NCBI GenBank assembly: GCA_043769985.1
Contig: JAYVIV010000035.1
Span: 46,687 to 110,686, forward strand
DNA: 64,000 nt
DNA from: Arcicella sp043769985
GTDB lineage: Bacteria > Bacteroidota > Bacteroidia > Cytophagales > Spirosomataceae
Reading direction: 5' to 3'
The position numbers and the translations under genes were made by a program. The notes beneath the pieces are model-generated. The model was not told the DNA's origin and did no database searches. It saw nothing but the letters and a program-made list of their open reading frames with translations. Shown here one piece after another: positions 33,645 to 42,722 of the stretch; position 1 is the first letter of the stretch, and every line of letters starts with the position of its first letter.

Positions 33645-35423
33645 ATGAAACAGATTTTTTCAGGAATCAGTCTTTCAAAAAGACTTACTATGGGGCTACT
33701 GACCTGCCTTACTGCCGGTCATATAGCATCAGCCCAAGTCCCGAATACTACTGGCACAAAACCAACGGTTGTTAGTTCATTAACTGACAACGGAATTACA
33801 ACAACGACCTATTCAAATGGGCAAGTAGTAAAAACAGTTGCTGATGGTTATTACCTTGACTCGGCTTTTTACAAAAACAGCAACGTCTTACGTTCAACTA
33901 AACCAAGAAGATATTGGAAAGCTACCGACCGTATCGGTATTGCCATCCCATTCTGTAAGGAAGGTGAAGATAAAACAATGTTTTTAAAACCAGGTGGTTA
34001 TAATTCATTGTCGGTTAATCACTTTTGGGGTAATCTTGGTTTTGGTTTAATGGGAGGTTATCAGAATTTTGGCGTTAAAGAAGACTATAAAGGTGTTGAT
34101 GGTCAAATCTCTAAAAACGCAAGAGCTTTAGGTATTAGCCCAAGTGCTTTAAAGTATGATACCCAAGGAGATTATGAAGATTTTTATCTATTGATTGGAC
34201 CTGCAATCGCATTACCAGTCGGTAAAAAATTTAATATAGATATTGATTTGAAAGGAGGTTTATTCAACAGTTCAGCACCAAGGTTTGGAGCTGTAACGGC
34301 GGGCGCTCTGGGAGCCGACCAATTGGTATTCCGTACTTCACCATCTGCTTCAAAAAATCAATTAGGAGGTTTATTAAGTGTTGATTTCTTATACAACATT
34401 GCTAAAAACTGGGCAGTTGGTCTAAACGCACAAGGATTCTTGACTTCAACACCATACACAGTTGCTGGTGCAGATGTTACTCCTGCATCACTTCGAGTGT
34501 TGACAAGAGAATATACTCGTACTCATGGTGGTTGTAATTTTGGTTTGGCTCTTTCTCATACATTTGGAGAGAAAACTGGAAATACTGTTTATTCTTTATT
34601 ACCTCCTCCTCCAGCACCAGTAATTTGTGCCGTTCCTACAATTGAAGGAGAAAGAGGAATGATGTATGATAATGGTGTCACTACTATTCCCTCATTCCGT
34701 TGGAAAAGTACTTCTGCAACGCCAGAAAACGAAGAGTATATTTATAAGTTGTATAAAGCTGATGGCTCTGGAACTCCAATCTATCAACAAACAACGAAGA
34801 ATACTAACTTGAGTTTACCAACAAATGTTTCATTGGTGAATAGTGATGAGTGCAGTTTCTATTACTACACAGTTCAGTCAAGTGTAGAAGGAAAATGTCT
34901 TTCAGAAGCCGTTGCTGCAAGTTTTGGATACAAAGCAAAACCAGTTGTTCAAAACATCGTTGCTGAAAAACCAGTTGAAGATCAGTATATGTTTAAAATC
35001 TTTGGTGGTTCAACTGCAACAAGATATTTTGGCGGTTCGGGTTCTGGAACAGACGGTTACAGGTCACCACGTAAAGCTCGTAAGAAAAGAACAACAGTTG
35101 CTCCTGCAAAACCTACTGACGGTACTGTTGCTGCTGCCAAACCAAAGCGTTTAGTACCAAGACGTAAAAAATCAACTGGTCCTGCTGGAGTTTCAACGTA
35201 TAGCACAACAATCAATTATGAGAACGTTGCTACTAATCCAAACATCAAATGGCCTGCTGATCTTCCATTGCCAAAAAATCCTTCGGTATATGAATACGAA
35301 GTTCAACGTTTGAATGCTGGTGATTGTAAGCCAACTGGTCAAGTAGCTAAATATAAATTCTATATTGACCCTAAGAATCCAGGTGACATCCGAATCATTC
35401 CTGATGCTCCTAAAAAGAAATAA
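33645..35423 (+). CDS. Large exported protein, predicted outer-membrane barrel with C-terminal extension (unknown)
   Basis: The 592-residue protein has a signal peptide (cleavage near IASAQ). Residues about 85-310 show alternating strand patterns and gene-end words (NFGLALSHTFGEKTGN) like an outer-membrane beta-barrel. A proline run (LLPPPPAPVICAVP) leads to an Ig/FN3-like part (SFRWKSTSATPENEEYIYKL). A basic Lys/Arg/Ala linker (RKARKKRTTVAPAKP, KRLVPRRKKS) at about 475-515 precedes a last strand-rich piece. I do not recognise the family. It has a two-box promoter, a long leader and a strong terminator, so it is probably well expressed as a single gene. Confidence 0.7.
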   Translation: MKQIFSGISLSKRLTMGLLTCLTAGHIASAQVPNTTGTKPTVVSSLTDNGITTTTYSNGQVVKTVADGYYLDSAFYKNSNVLRSTKPRRYWKATDRIGIAIPFCKEGEDKTMFLKPGGYNSLSVNHFWGNLGFGLMGGYQNFGVKEDYKGVDGQISKNARALGISPSALKYDTQGDYEDFYLLIGPAIALPVGKKFNIDIDLKGGLFNSSAPRFGAVTAGALGADQLVFRTSPSASKNQLGGLLSVDFLYNIAKNWAVGLNAQGFLTSTPYTVAGADVTPASLRVLTREYTRTHGGCNFGLALSHTFGEKTGNTVYSLLPPPPAPVICAVPTIEGERGMMYDNGVTTIPSFRWKSTSATPENEEYIYKLYKADGSGTPIYQQTTKNTNLSLPTNVSLVNSDECSFYYYTVQSSVEGKCLSEAVAASFGYKAKPVVQNIVAEKPVEDQYMFKIFGGSTATRYFGGSGSGTDGYRSPRKARKKRTTVAPAKPTDGTVAAAKPKRLVPRRKKSTGPAGVSTYSTTINYENVATNPNIKWPADLPLPKNPSVYEYEVQRLNAGDCKPTGQVAKYKFYIDPKNPGDIRIIPDAPKKK

Positions 35424-35443
35424 TATTCAAAAGGAACTATAAT

Positions 35444-35489
35444 AAAAATAAAAATCCTCTCCATCAAAATGGAGAGGATTTTTATTTTT
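35444..35489 (+). terminator. Strong terminator after the gene at 35423
   Basis: A 21-bp perfect stem (35444-35464 with 35469-35489) has a four-base loop CAAA, and T-rich right arm. The A-rich left arm means it could also work on the other strand. Confidence 0.9.
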
Positions 35490-35634
35490 ATGCCAACACA
35501 ACCTTTTCAATCTTTTTTACGTCCTTATTAAAAATCCAAGAATCAAGGTTTATGCGTAAGTACAAATTGTTGATTTATTTTTAAGATTTTAAGAATAAAT
35601 GTAAATAAAAATAAATAGCTTATGGAGACTGCTT

Positions 35635-35668
35635 AAAGCCCTGAGAATATTTCTTAGGGCTTTTTATT
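35635..35668 (+). terminator. Orphan plus-strand terminator
   Basis: AAAGCCCTGAGAA (35635-35647) pairs with TTCTTAGGGCTTT (35651-35663), followed by more T. It lies 145 bases after another strong terminator, with no coding gene between. Confidence 0.7.
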
Positions 35669-35719
35669 GACCAATAATGACAAAGATAGTTCAACAAGCA
35701 TACCGAAGGTTCTGTAAAT

Positions 35720-35749
35720 AAAAAATCCTCTAACCGTTCGGGAAGAGGA
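35720..35749 (-). terminator. Terminator after the DUF4295 gene
   Basis: Read on the minus strand, TCCTCT (35744-35749) pairs with AGAGGA (35726-35731) and is followed by a T-run. It lies 25 bases beyond the DUF4295 stop. Confidence 0.7.
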
Positions 35750-35773
35750 CTCTATTGAAAATCTTAGGGTTTA

Positions 35774-35926
35774 TTAACCTTTCAAAGCAGACATTACATC
35801 ATCTTGAAGAATGATTTCCTCTTTGAATGTATAAGCGCCAGTTAAAGGGCTTTTTACTGCCTTGATGATCTTAGCGTATTTTACACCACCTTCTTTTTTC
35901 AGGGTTGCAACTACTTTCTTCGCCAT
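35774..35926 (-). CDS. DUF4295 family small protein
   Basis: This 50-residue protein reads MAKKVVATLKKEGGVKYAKI and onward, ending MSALKG with two tandem in-frame stops. The start and basic composition match the DUF4295 family, a Bacteroidota-specific protein encoded beside ribosomal protein genes L28 and L33 and probably ribosome-associated. It lies 89 bases downstream of rpmG on the same strand. It is short and easily missed by length-filtered gene calling. Confidence 0.88.
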   Translation of the reverse strand: MAKKVVATLKKEGGVKYAKIIKAVKSPLTGAYTFKEEIILQDDVMSALKG

Positions 35927-36015
35927 TTCTTTAGTATAATTTATGAAGCTTTAAGAAACGATATAGACCTTTGAATTTAAAACTCATTGCTAATCGCTTA
36001 CTGCTTCTTAGTGAA

Positions 36016-36198
36016 TTACTTGATTTCTTTATGTACAGTTACTTTCTTCATGAAAGGATTGTATTTCTTTAATTCTAAACGAGCCGTAGTATTTTTACGA
36101 TTCTTTTTGGTGATGTAACGAGACATTCCTGGTACACCTGATGTTTTTTGCTCAGTACATTCCAAAATTACTTGGATTCTATTGCCTTTCTTAGCCAT
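36016..36198 (-). CDS. rpmG: 50S ribosomal protein L33
   Basis: The 60-residue basic protein reads MAKKGNRIQVILECTEQKTS, MSRYITKKNRKNTTARLELK and ends with the conserved KKYNPFMKKVTVHKEIK-type tail. It is part of the large ribosomal subunit. It lacks the CxxC pairs of zinc-binding L33, so it is the C-minus form. A classic promoter box is at 36323-36330. rpmB, often its neighbour, is not here. Confidence 0.96.
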   Translation of the reverse strand: MAKKGNRIQVILECTEQKTSGVPGMSRYITKKNRKNTTARLELKKYNPFMKKVTVHKEIK

Positions 36199-36322
36199 TG
36201 CTTTATAAAATTATGCGTTAATCGTTTGACGTAAATGAAGCAATCATCATTGTTATCAAAGATTATGAGCGTTTACTAATAATCACAACCAATAACGATT
36301 TACTATTTCCTAAACAGGACTG

Positions 36323-36330
36323 CAAAGGTA
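36323..36330 (-). promoter_or_regulatory. Promoter -7 element for rpmG
   Basis: On the minus strand this reads TACCTTTG, followed by CAGTCC, the usual form at Bacteroidota ribosomal genes. It is 125 bases upstream of the rpmG start. Confidence 0.65.
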
Positions 36331-36455
36331 GTAAATCTTTGAGTTTTAGGCAAGTATGTTTTGAAAAGTTTTTTACTTTTTTATAATATATTACCTTCCA
36401 AGACTTGAATACATCAATTTTTTAAAAATGCTTCAATAATTGAGGTAAAGTGTAT

Positions 36456-37733
36456 TTACTTCCCTCCTACTACAATCTCAAAAAGGGAATCTGTTGCTAA
36501 GTATTTGTTGGCGGCTTCTAATAACATTACATTGGAAATTTGTTGAATATTAGGAATATATTTATTGTAAAAATTTAAAGGAAGGTTCTCTGAAAAAATT
36601 ACTTTATAACGGTCGGTGATATCGAATGGGGTGTTTAATGATCCTGCAAATGAACCGACCATATAGTTTTTAACCGTTTCTAATTCATTTTCTGTAACTA
36701 ATTCTACTTGTAAAATTTTAATTTCTTTGTGAATTTCATCAATAGTTTGTTGAGTAAACTCACGTTTTACATCCGTTCCAATCACAAAATATCCTGCTTG
36801 TCCGAAAAGGGCTAAATTTGAAGAAATACCGTAGGTGAGGCCTTTTTCTTCTCTGATATTTTTCATTAATCTTGAACCAAAATATCCTCCTAAGACTTCA
36901 TTTAACAACATCATTGTAAAAAAATCTGGATGTTTGCGAGTCATCAGTTGCTTACCCATGCGAATAGACGATTGCATGGCTCCTTCTTTTTGAATCAAAA
37001 TATGTTCCTCTTTTGGAAGAATCTGATTTGTAAATATTTGATTATCATGAGATTGACTTATTTTTTGACTTCCAAAATATTGTTCTATCAATTTAATTTC
37101 ATCATCTCCTACGTTACCTGAAAGATAAATTTTATATGGTTTCGATTTCCAATAATTTTTATAGAAATCAATAAGAATGCTCTGATTAATACCCTGAATT
37201 GCTTCCTCTGTCATTGAATTACCGTAAGGATGAATATCACCAAAGATTTTTTTTCTAAAGATCTTATTGGCAATAAAAGCGGTTTTCTCAGAATTTACTT
37301 GAAAGGTTTGTAATTGAATATTTTTGAGAGTTTCTAATTCCTTTTCTGGAAAAATTGCTTCATTCAATAGTTCTTGAACCATTGGTAGAAGTGAAGGAAG
37401 ATGTTTTTTTAATCCATAGACTACAAAATTTGCACGGTCTAAGCCCTGTCCTGATTCAGTAAATGAACCAAACTTATCAAAATATTCACTAATTTCTGAA
37501 GATGAGTATTTAGTAGTTCCTTCAGAAATCATTTTTGCTGTAAAAAAAGAAACCCCATTTTGTGGTTCTTGCCAATTGCCAGCCTCAAAGCTAAATTCAA
37601 TTTTTATAACTGGTTGTTCACCTACATTCACTACATATAAAGGAATACCGTTTGATAACGTAATCACTTGTATAGGAGGAATATTTATGGATGTAATCGT
37701 CTGAAAATCAGGGCTTATGGTTCTGTCTAACAT
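36456..37733 (-). CDS. M16 family peptidase-like protein, catalytic site lost
   Basis: An ATG at 37733 gives 425 residues; the frame can extend to a GTG at 37754. The M16 fold is clear (VITLSNGIPLYVVNVGEQPV, FEAGNWQEPQNGVSFFTAKM, LMKNIREEKGLTYGISS). At the place of the zinc motif HFLEH it has FFTAK, so all three ligand positions are changed. The Arg/Tyr pair in the second domain is kept. In two-gene M16 systems the non-catalytic subunit looks like this; the active partner is not in the window. It has no signal peptide. It lies downstream of porV, separated by a terminator. Confidence 0.88.
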   Translation of the reverse strand: MLDRTISPDFQTITSINIPPIQVITLSNGIPLYVVNVGEQPVIKIEFSFEAGNWQEPQNGVSFFTAKMISEGTTKYSSSEISEYFDKFGSFTESGQGLDRANFVVYGLKKHLPSLLPMVQELLNEAIFPEKELETLKNIQLQTFQVNSEKTAFIANKIFRKKIFGDIHPYGNSMTEEAIQGINQSILIDFYKNYWKSKPYKIYLSGNVGDDEIKLIEQYFGSQKISQSHDNQIFTNQILPKEEHILIQKEGAMQSSIRMGKQLMTRKHPDFFTMMLLNEVLGGYFGSRLMKNIREEKGLTYGISSNLALFGQAGYFVIGTDVKREFTQQTIDEIHKEIKILQVELVTENELETVKNYMVGSFAGSLNTPFDITDRYKVIFSENLPLNFYNKYIPNIQQISNVMLLEAANKYLATDSLFEIVVGGK

Positions 37734-37815
37734 TTTTTTATTTTTAAGTGCCACAAAGACACTAAGTTCACAATCATTTTTCTATGTAACCTATATTTTC
37801 TATGTGGTTGCAAAC

Positions 37816-37848
37816 AAAAAATGACACTCCCGAAGAAATGTCATTTTT
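37816..37848 (-). terminator. Terminator after porV
   Basis: AAAAATGACA pairs with TGTCATTTTT (ten bases) around a 12-base loop. On the minus strand it lies 22 bases after the porV stop and ends in T. Confidence 0.75.
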
Positions 37849-37869
37849 AAATAATTTAAGTATTAAATC

Positions 37870-39015
37870 TTAGTTCGCAATTACTTTTGGAGCTGAGTTG
37901 AAATTAGCATGAAGCGAAATTCTCAACGTTTGAGCCAATGGACTTCCAGTTGTTGTAGGAATCAAATAAGCGAAATCTAAACCGTATTTCTTTTCTAATC
38001 TTACACCAAAACCCGCAGTAAAGAATTTTCTGGCTCCTTGGTCAGCGTTTTCAAAAAAGTAACCAGCACGAGCGGCAAATAATTCATTGTAAACGTATTC
38101 ACCACCTAAAGATACATTTATTTCTTTTAAATCATTTCCATCAGCAAATGAGCCTAAGATACCACCAATTGCTGTACTTGGTTGTTGCAAAACACCATTA
38201 ACGTAAGTTGGGGTAGGCACCATCAGTTTGTTAATATCAGCGGTTAAAGTAAACTTATTATGTGCATCAATCATATTAGTTGCTGCAAAACCTGCCTTAA
38301 AGTTTGTTGGAATAAAGTTAGACTCTGCTCCACCATAAGAAACTCTACCAGAGATATTTTGAATCATTACACCCCAATTAGTATTCCATTTTTTATCACT
38401 TTTTGAAGTGTGGAATAAACCAATATCTGCCGCAACTGTTGAAGCTGGCTGCACTGATGTACCACCAATTGAACCTGTAAATAAAGTTGAGTTGATGTAT
38501 TTGATATTTACTCCTAAACCTAATTTCTCAGATAACTTACGGGAATATGAAACAGCAATGGCATATTCTTTTGAATTGTAATTACCCAAAGATTGCCCAG
38601 TACTGTTCGTAGCTTGAAAAAGCCCTTGATCAAAGTAGTGGATTGAAGCACCAATAACCTGATTATTTTTAATTTTCTTGTAAAAACTGGCATTCAATAG
38701 AGCCATATCGTTCACTAATTGGCGTAACCAAGGAGTATATGATATAGAAACACCAATATCTTTGTTAGAAAAGGGCATTTTACCAGGATTCCAAAAAATT
38801 GAGTTCGCATCGCCATCAGGAGCAGAAAGTGCTACGCCTGCATCACCCATTGCTGCTGAACGAGCATCAGGCGTAAGAATTAAAGATGGTATAGAAGGCG
38901 AGGGAATCTCACTTCGGGTAACGGGTACTTGCGTCTGAGCGAAAACATTCGCTGCTGACATTGTTAATCCAAGCATCAAAGACGCTCTGAGAGCGTTAGT
39001 AACATTTTTAATCAT
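37870..39015 (-). CDS. porV: Type IX secretion system outer membrane protein PorV (LptO)
   Basis: The 381-residue protein has a signal peptide ending near NVFAQ, then the PorV signature ILTPDARSAAMGDAGVALSA and SIFWNPGKMPF, FadL-like barrel strands, and ends in a strand (LRISLHANF). PorV shuttles T9SS cargo to the surface attachment complex with the sortase PorU. porU lies just upstream, the usual pairing. It has its own promoter box at 39097-39104, so it can be expressed apart from porU. Confidence 0.95.
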   Translation of the reverse strand: MIKNVTNALRASLMLGLTMSAANVFAQTQVPVTRSEIPSPSIPSLILTPDARSAAMGDAGVALSAPDGDANSIFWNPGKMPFSNKDIGVSISYTPWLRQLVNDMALLNASFYKKIKNNQVIGASIHYFDQGLFQATNSTGQSLGNYNSKEYAIAVSYSRKLSEKLGLGVNIKYINSTLFTGSIGGTSVQPASTVAADIGLFHTSKSDKKWNTNWGVMIQNISGRVSYGGAESNFIPTNFKAGFAATNMIDAHNKFTLTADINKLMVPTPTYVNGVLQQPSTAIGGILGSFADGNDLKEINVSLGGEYVYNELFAARAGYFFENADQGARKFFTAGFGVRLEKKYGLDFAYLIPTTTGSPLAQTLRISLHANFNSAPKVIAN

Positions 39016-39096
39016 TGTCTTTAAGGTTAAAGTTTCTCGGAACGAGGCTTAATAACGCATTGAGTAATATCAATAACAGAAATCCATTCGGTATTT

Positions 39097-39104
39097 CAAA
39101 AGTA
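39097..39104 (-). promoter_or_regulatory. Promoter -7 element for porV
   Basis: On the minus strand this reads TACTTTTG, an exact TAnnTTTG match, 82 bases upstream of the porV ATG and inside the porU-porV gap. Confidence 0.5.
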
Positions 39105-39155
39105 AGCAATTAACCAGTTTTAAACAAAATTTACTGGCAAATTAACTCCCCAAAA

Positions 39156-42100
39156 TTATTTAACGGACATCATTTTACCAAGCCCAATTGCTTGATAAGT
39201 GGATGTTAGTGACTTTGCAAAAATACGATAAAAGTAGTTACCAGTAACAATTGGTGTGGAATCTTCTGAAATATTCCACGAAATTTTGTCATAAGGGGTA
39301 CTCATTTTATACACATTTTCGTTCAACTGCTTTATTAAACGCCCATAACTATCATAAATTTCGATGGTTATGTTGAAATCATCCCCTACTCGTTCATGTT
39401 CGAAACTAAAATTGGTTGTTTGGTTGAAAGGATTAGGATAACAAAATACGTTACTCAAAGTGTTATTTTTGTTGGGACTAACACTAAATTGTAACGAAGA
39501 TTCAGCTGAATTATTGTAATTATCCCAAACTTTTAATTTTAACTGATGTTGTCCCACAGATAATTTTTTTAGACTATACTTAATTTCTCCAGTTTTATAA
39601 TCGTCTAATTTATTTGTAAAGTATTGGTTTACAACTACTTTGGTAGTGTCGTCAATCGTTAAAACCATTTCGTGACCCAATCCATCGGTTGCTAAATTTA
39701 ATCCACTTTCATCGAATAGTTTCGCAATAAAAATAGGGTTTTCATTGGTTTGTCCATTCTCAACGAAACTTTCATCGTTCAGGAATAAACTAATTTTTGG
39801 AGGTTGGTTATCAGATAGATTTTCGATGTTTGCTCCTCCTATTATTGGATTAGACGAACCAACCGCATCATTGGTTGCATCAGTTGTTTGACCGTAAACA
39901 AATATTTTTCCTTCGCCATATTGATAATTAATATCTTTGGGAACAATAAACGTGCCAATGAAACTACCATTTTGCACTTTTACTTGCCCTTCAAACAAGA
40001 GATTTTGGTATTGTTGATATACAAATTTACCTCCAACGCTTCCTAAAGTTTGTAGGTTTTTGAGTTTATCATACACCTTAATTTGAGCCATTCCGTTGAA
40101 ATCATTTACCTTAGTTTGCGTGCCAAATAGCCTTATTTCTCCTTCAAAATTTACTTTACTCAGTGCTTTCAGTGTATCGTTTTGAGTTGCATTTTTATTG
40201 TTAATTTTCGTTATAACTACTTCATTATCAGGATATAATAGCCTCATAGATGGGTCGCCCAATAAAGAAAAATTACGATTAATGACTCCTTCAAAACTAT
40301 TATTTTTGGTATAAATCATTACGTCTCCTAAGCGGGGCATTTTACCATTGATTGGCTTAAAAACGGATTCATAAAAAGCTTTATTTATAACAAAATTTGT
40401 ATTTTGAAAAACGGGTCTGGTGGTGGTTAATAAAGCAACTGCTCCCCCTTTTGGATTGAGTATAGCAAGCTCTGCACCTGATACTTGGTTTGGATCATCA
40501 AAACGTCCGAATTGACAAGTTGCAGTGACCATTAGTGGCATTGAATTGAAATTGGTAAAACTTTGAATATCACCACCTCTCAAAATTTGTTCATCGGTTA
40601 AGCCTTCTTCTGAACCATGCCCATTATAATTCATTATCAAAACCCCTTGTTGCAAAGTCTGAATTAGGCTTTTCTTTGCTTCTGGCGAACGTTGTGTGCC
40701 TGGCGAAACAATCAATGGGAAGGCATCGACATAAATTTTATTGGTTTGATAGTTGGGATTTTGCAAATTAATTTGCTTGGCAAAAGCGTCGGCATCTTCT
40801 TGATGAATATTGCCATCGCCGTTATCAGCAACCATTGCAATTTTACTTCGCCAATTACCCAAAGTATTTTTGCTGGAACTATAATAAATCAATTTATCGA
40901 CTACCTGTTTTGCCTCTTGGACACTCTTTACTGGCAGGCGACCGATACCAATTTCAAGTGTATGATTTCCAGCGGAATTTTCGATCCATTCACCTTCATT
41001 ATTTTCCAAAAAACCAAAGTAATCATCCGATGAAAAACTATAAATAGGATGTAATGATTCTCGACTTTCATACGTTGGAATATAGCTATTTTTCGTTTCA
41101 TCGCCAACCACTTTTACTCGCTTTTTATAATCGTAAGAAGCATCACCAAAAAGAAGTAAATACTTTATTTTCAAGGGATTACGGTCATGTAAAAACTTCA
41201 TAAAATCCCGAATTGCCGTAATATCTTGCTTACCCGATGAAAACTCGTTATAAACCTCTTGGGTAGAAACTACTTGCACTGATAACTTATCATTTTGTCC
41301 TCGAAATTCTGCTAAACGGTTTGCTTGTTTTCTTAAAATTTCTGAAGTGACTATCACTAAATCAGGCACTTCTACATTATGAAGATTTTGATTATTGATT
41401 TTTTGAACAGAAATAGGTTCAAGAAAATTAGTATTATTAAAAACAATAAATTCCTTTAAAGTTGATGTATTTACGCCAAAACTTAGCTTTTGGTTTTGTA
41501 AGGTATAAATTTGATTTTGGGGGATTTGTGGATTAGAAATATCCCAAATTTTTAGACTTGTGGATGACTCATTTAAAGTGAACTTTGAAGTTGGATATTT
41601 CAGACTTTCCAATGATCTGAAAATAGTTTGATTTCCGTATAATTTTAGATTTCTAACCGCTTGCACACCCACAAAATTCAAATAACCAACACCCGAAGTA
41701 AGGGTTTTACGGTCGTAGATGAAGCCAATTTTCAAGTCGGTGGCGGTTGTAAAATTATCTGATTTAATAACGAAATTCTTGACTGAAAAATCTCCTTTTA
41801 TATCATAGCGGTCTAATCCAATCCCATTTAAAGGAATAGTACCCACAGATTGACCGTTGGCTTTCATGGAGAATTCAGTTTGTCCATAAGCAATTCCAGC
41901 CATTGAAGCAGTGATATTCAAAGAAGAATTAGGTTGAATTCCAGAAAAGTTGAAGGTGAATTTTTGTTCATTATTTGCTATGAACTCCTCTCCCACCCAC
42001 TCACGTCCTGAACCTGCAAAAGGAGCCTGGGCGAGCATATTTTTACGATCAATTTCATGAAAATCATAATCATCATAAGCCGTGATTTCTTGAGTTGAAG

Positions 42101-42575
42101 GAATGGAATTTTGGTCTTTTATTCGTAGTCCTTTGGTTTCGGAAATTGTCAGGAAATAAAAAGTGGTATCAGAATAAATATTGAATTGGTGTTTGAAAGA
42201 TTTTGCGTATGAATCGTAAGAAATTTGGTGTGGACTTTGCCCATAAAATAAGATAAAATCCTGATTATCAAATCTTCCATCGGCTTCTCCTTCTACGGAA
42301 ATGGCGTTTTCTATCAAATCTTTGGCTCTTGAAATATTATTCGCTTGAGGTAACATTCCTCCACCATTACCATAAATTTTGATGTTTTGAGGATTAATTT
42401 GAGCAAGATTTAACCCAGATTTTTGAAGAAAATTGGCATCAATTTTATAAATTCCAGCAGATATTACACCAATTTTTATCCATTCTCCTTTGGCTAAAAC
42501 GGAATTTTGGGCTAACGCTTTTTGGGAAACCATGATAACCGAAAATAAGAAAATATATCGTAATATTTTTTTCAA
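39156..42575 (-). CDS. porU: Type IX secretion system sortase PorU
   Basis: The 1139-residue cell-surface cysteine protease removes C-terminal signals from T9SS cargo and links them to lipopolysaccharide. The gingipain-like C25 domain shows the histidine in NYNGHGSEEGLTDEQ and the cysteine in VTATCQFGRFDDP. The C-terminus is a T9SS-type domain (FCYPNPFNQTTNFSF, ISWNISEDSTPIVTGNYFYR). The start is TTG at 42575: it alone gives the proper signal peptide MKKILRYIFLFSVIMVSQKA; the next ATG is 14 codons on, inside the hydrophobic core. porV follows. Confidence 0.95.
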   Translation of the reverse strand: MKKILRYIFLFSVIMVSQKALAQNSVLAKGEWIKIGVISAGIYKIDANFLQKSGLNLAQINPQNIKIYGNGGGMLPQANNISRAKDLIENAISVEGEADGRFDNQDFILFYGQSPHQISYDSYAKSFKHQFNIYSDTTFYFLTISETKGLRIKDQNSIPSTQEITAYDDYDFHEIDRKNMLAQAPFAGSGREWVGEEFIANNEQKFTFNFSGIQPNSSLNITASMAGIAYGQTEFSMKANGQSVGTIPLNGIGLDRYDIKGDFSVKNFVIKSDNFTTATDLKIGFIYDRKTLTSGVGYLNFVGVQAVRNLKLYGNQTIFRSLESLKYPTSKFTLNESSTSLKIWDISNPQIPQNQIYTLQNQKLSFGVNTSTLKEFIVFNNTNFLEPISVQKINNQNLHNVEVPDLVIVTSEILRKQANRLAEFRGQNDKLSVQVVSTQEVYNEFSSGKQDITAIRDFMKFLHDRNPLKIKYLLLFGDASYDYKKRVKVVGDETKNSYIPTYESRESLHPIYSFSSDDYFGFLENNEGEWIENSAGNHTLEIGIGRLPVKSVQEAKQVVDKLIYYSSSKNTLGNWRSKIAMVADNGDGNIHQEDADAFAKQINLQNPNYQTNKIYVDAFPLIVSPGTQRSPEAKKSLIQTLQQGVLIMNYNGHGSEEGLTDEQILRGGDIQSFTNFNSMPLMVTATCQFGRFDDPNQVSGAELAILNPKGGAVALLTTTRPVFQNTNFVINKAFYESVFKPINGKMPRLGDVMIYTKNNSFEGVINRNFSLLGDPSMRLLYPDNEVVITKINNKNATQNDTLKALSKVNFEGEIRLFGTQTKVNDFNGMAQIKVYDKLKNLQTLGSVGGKFVYQQYQNLLFEGQVKVQNGSFIGTFIVPKDINYQYGEGKIFVYGQTTDATNDAVGSSNPIIGGANIENLSDNQPPKISLFLNDESFVENGQTNENPIFIAKLFDESGLNLATDGLGHEMVLTIDDTTKVVVNQYFTNKLDDYKTGEIKYSLKKLSVGQHQLKLKVWDNYNNSAESSLQFSVSPNKNNTLSNVFCYPNPFNQTTNFSFEHERVGDDFNITIEIYDSYGRLIKQLNENVYKMSTPYDKISWNISEDSTPIVTGNYFYRIFAKSLTSTYQAIGLGKMMSVK

Positions 42576-42663
42576 AATAGTTAAATAATTTTGGAGAATA
42601 ACGTCTTGTTTAGCTTAAAATTACAGATTTTTTCTTGAATATTATGATTCAGTCATGCAAAAC

Positions 42664-42694
42664 AAAAAGCGTATTCAAACTGAACACGCTTTTT
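42664..42694 (-). terminator. Terminator after prfA
   Basis: AAAAAGCGTATTCA (42664-42677) pairs with TGAACACGCTTTTT (42681-42694) with one mismatch and a three-base loop, giving a T-run on either strand. It is 29 bases after the prfA stop. Confidence 0.85.
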
Positions 42695-42722
42695 ATCTTA
42701 ATCTTTCTATTATCAAACAAAA

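Larger units (their letters stand above)
35490..35773. other. Gene-free stretch with two further terminators
   Basis: Between the strong terminator at 35489 and the DUF4295 stop at 35774 I see no ORF. A plus-strand terminator at 35635-35663 has no gene in front of it, so a short RNA between about 35490 and 35665 is possible. The hairpin at 35720-35749 ends the DUF4295 transcript on the minus strand. Confidence 0.5.

Noticed and set aside
40692..41047. Plus-strand frames inside porU
   Set aside because: Antisense to the C25 protease domain of porU.
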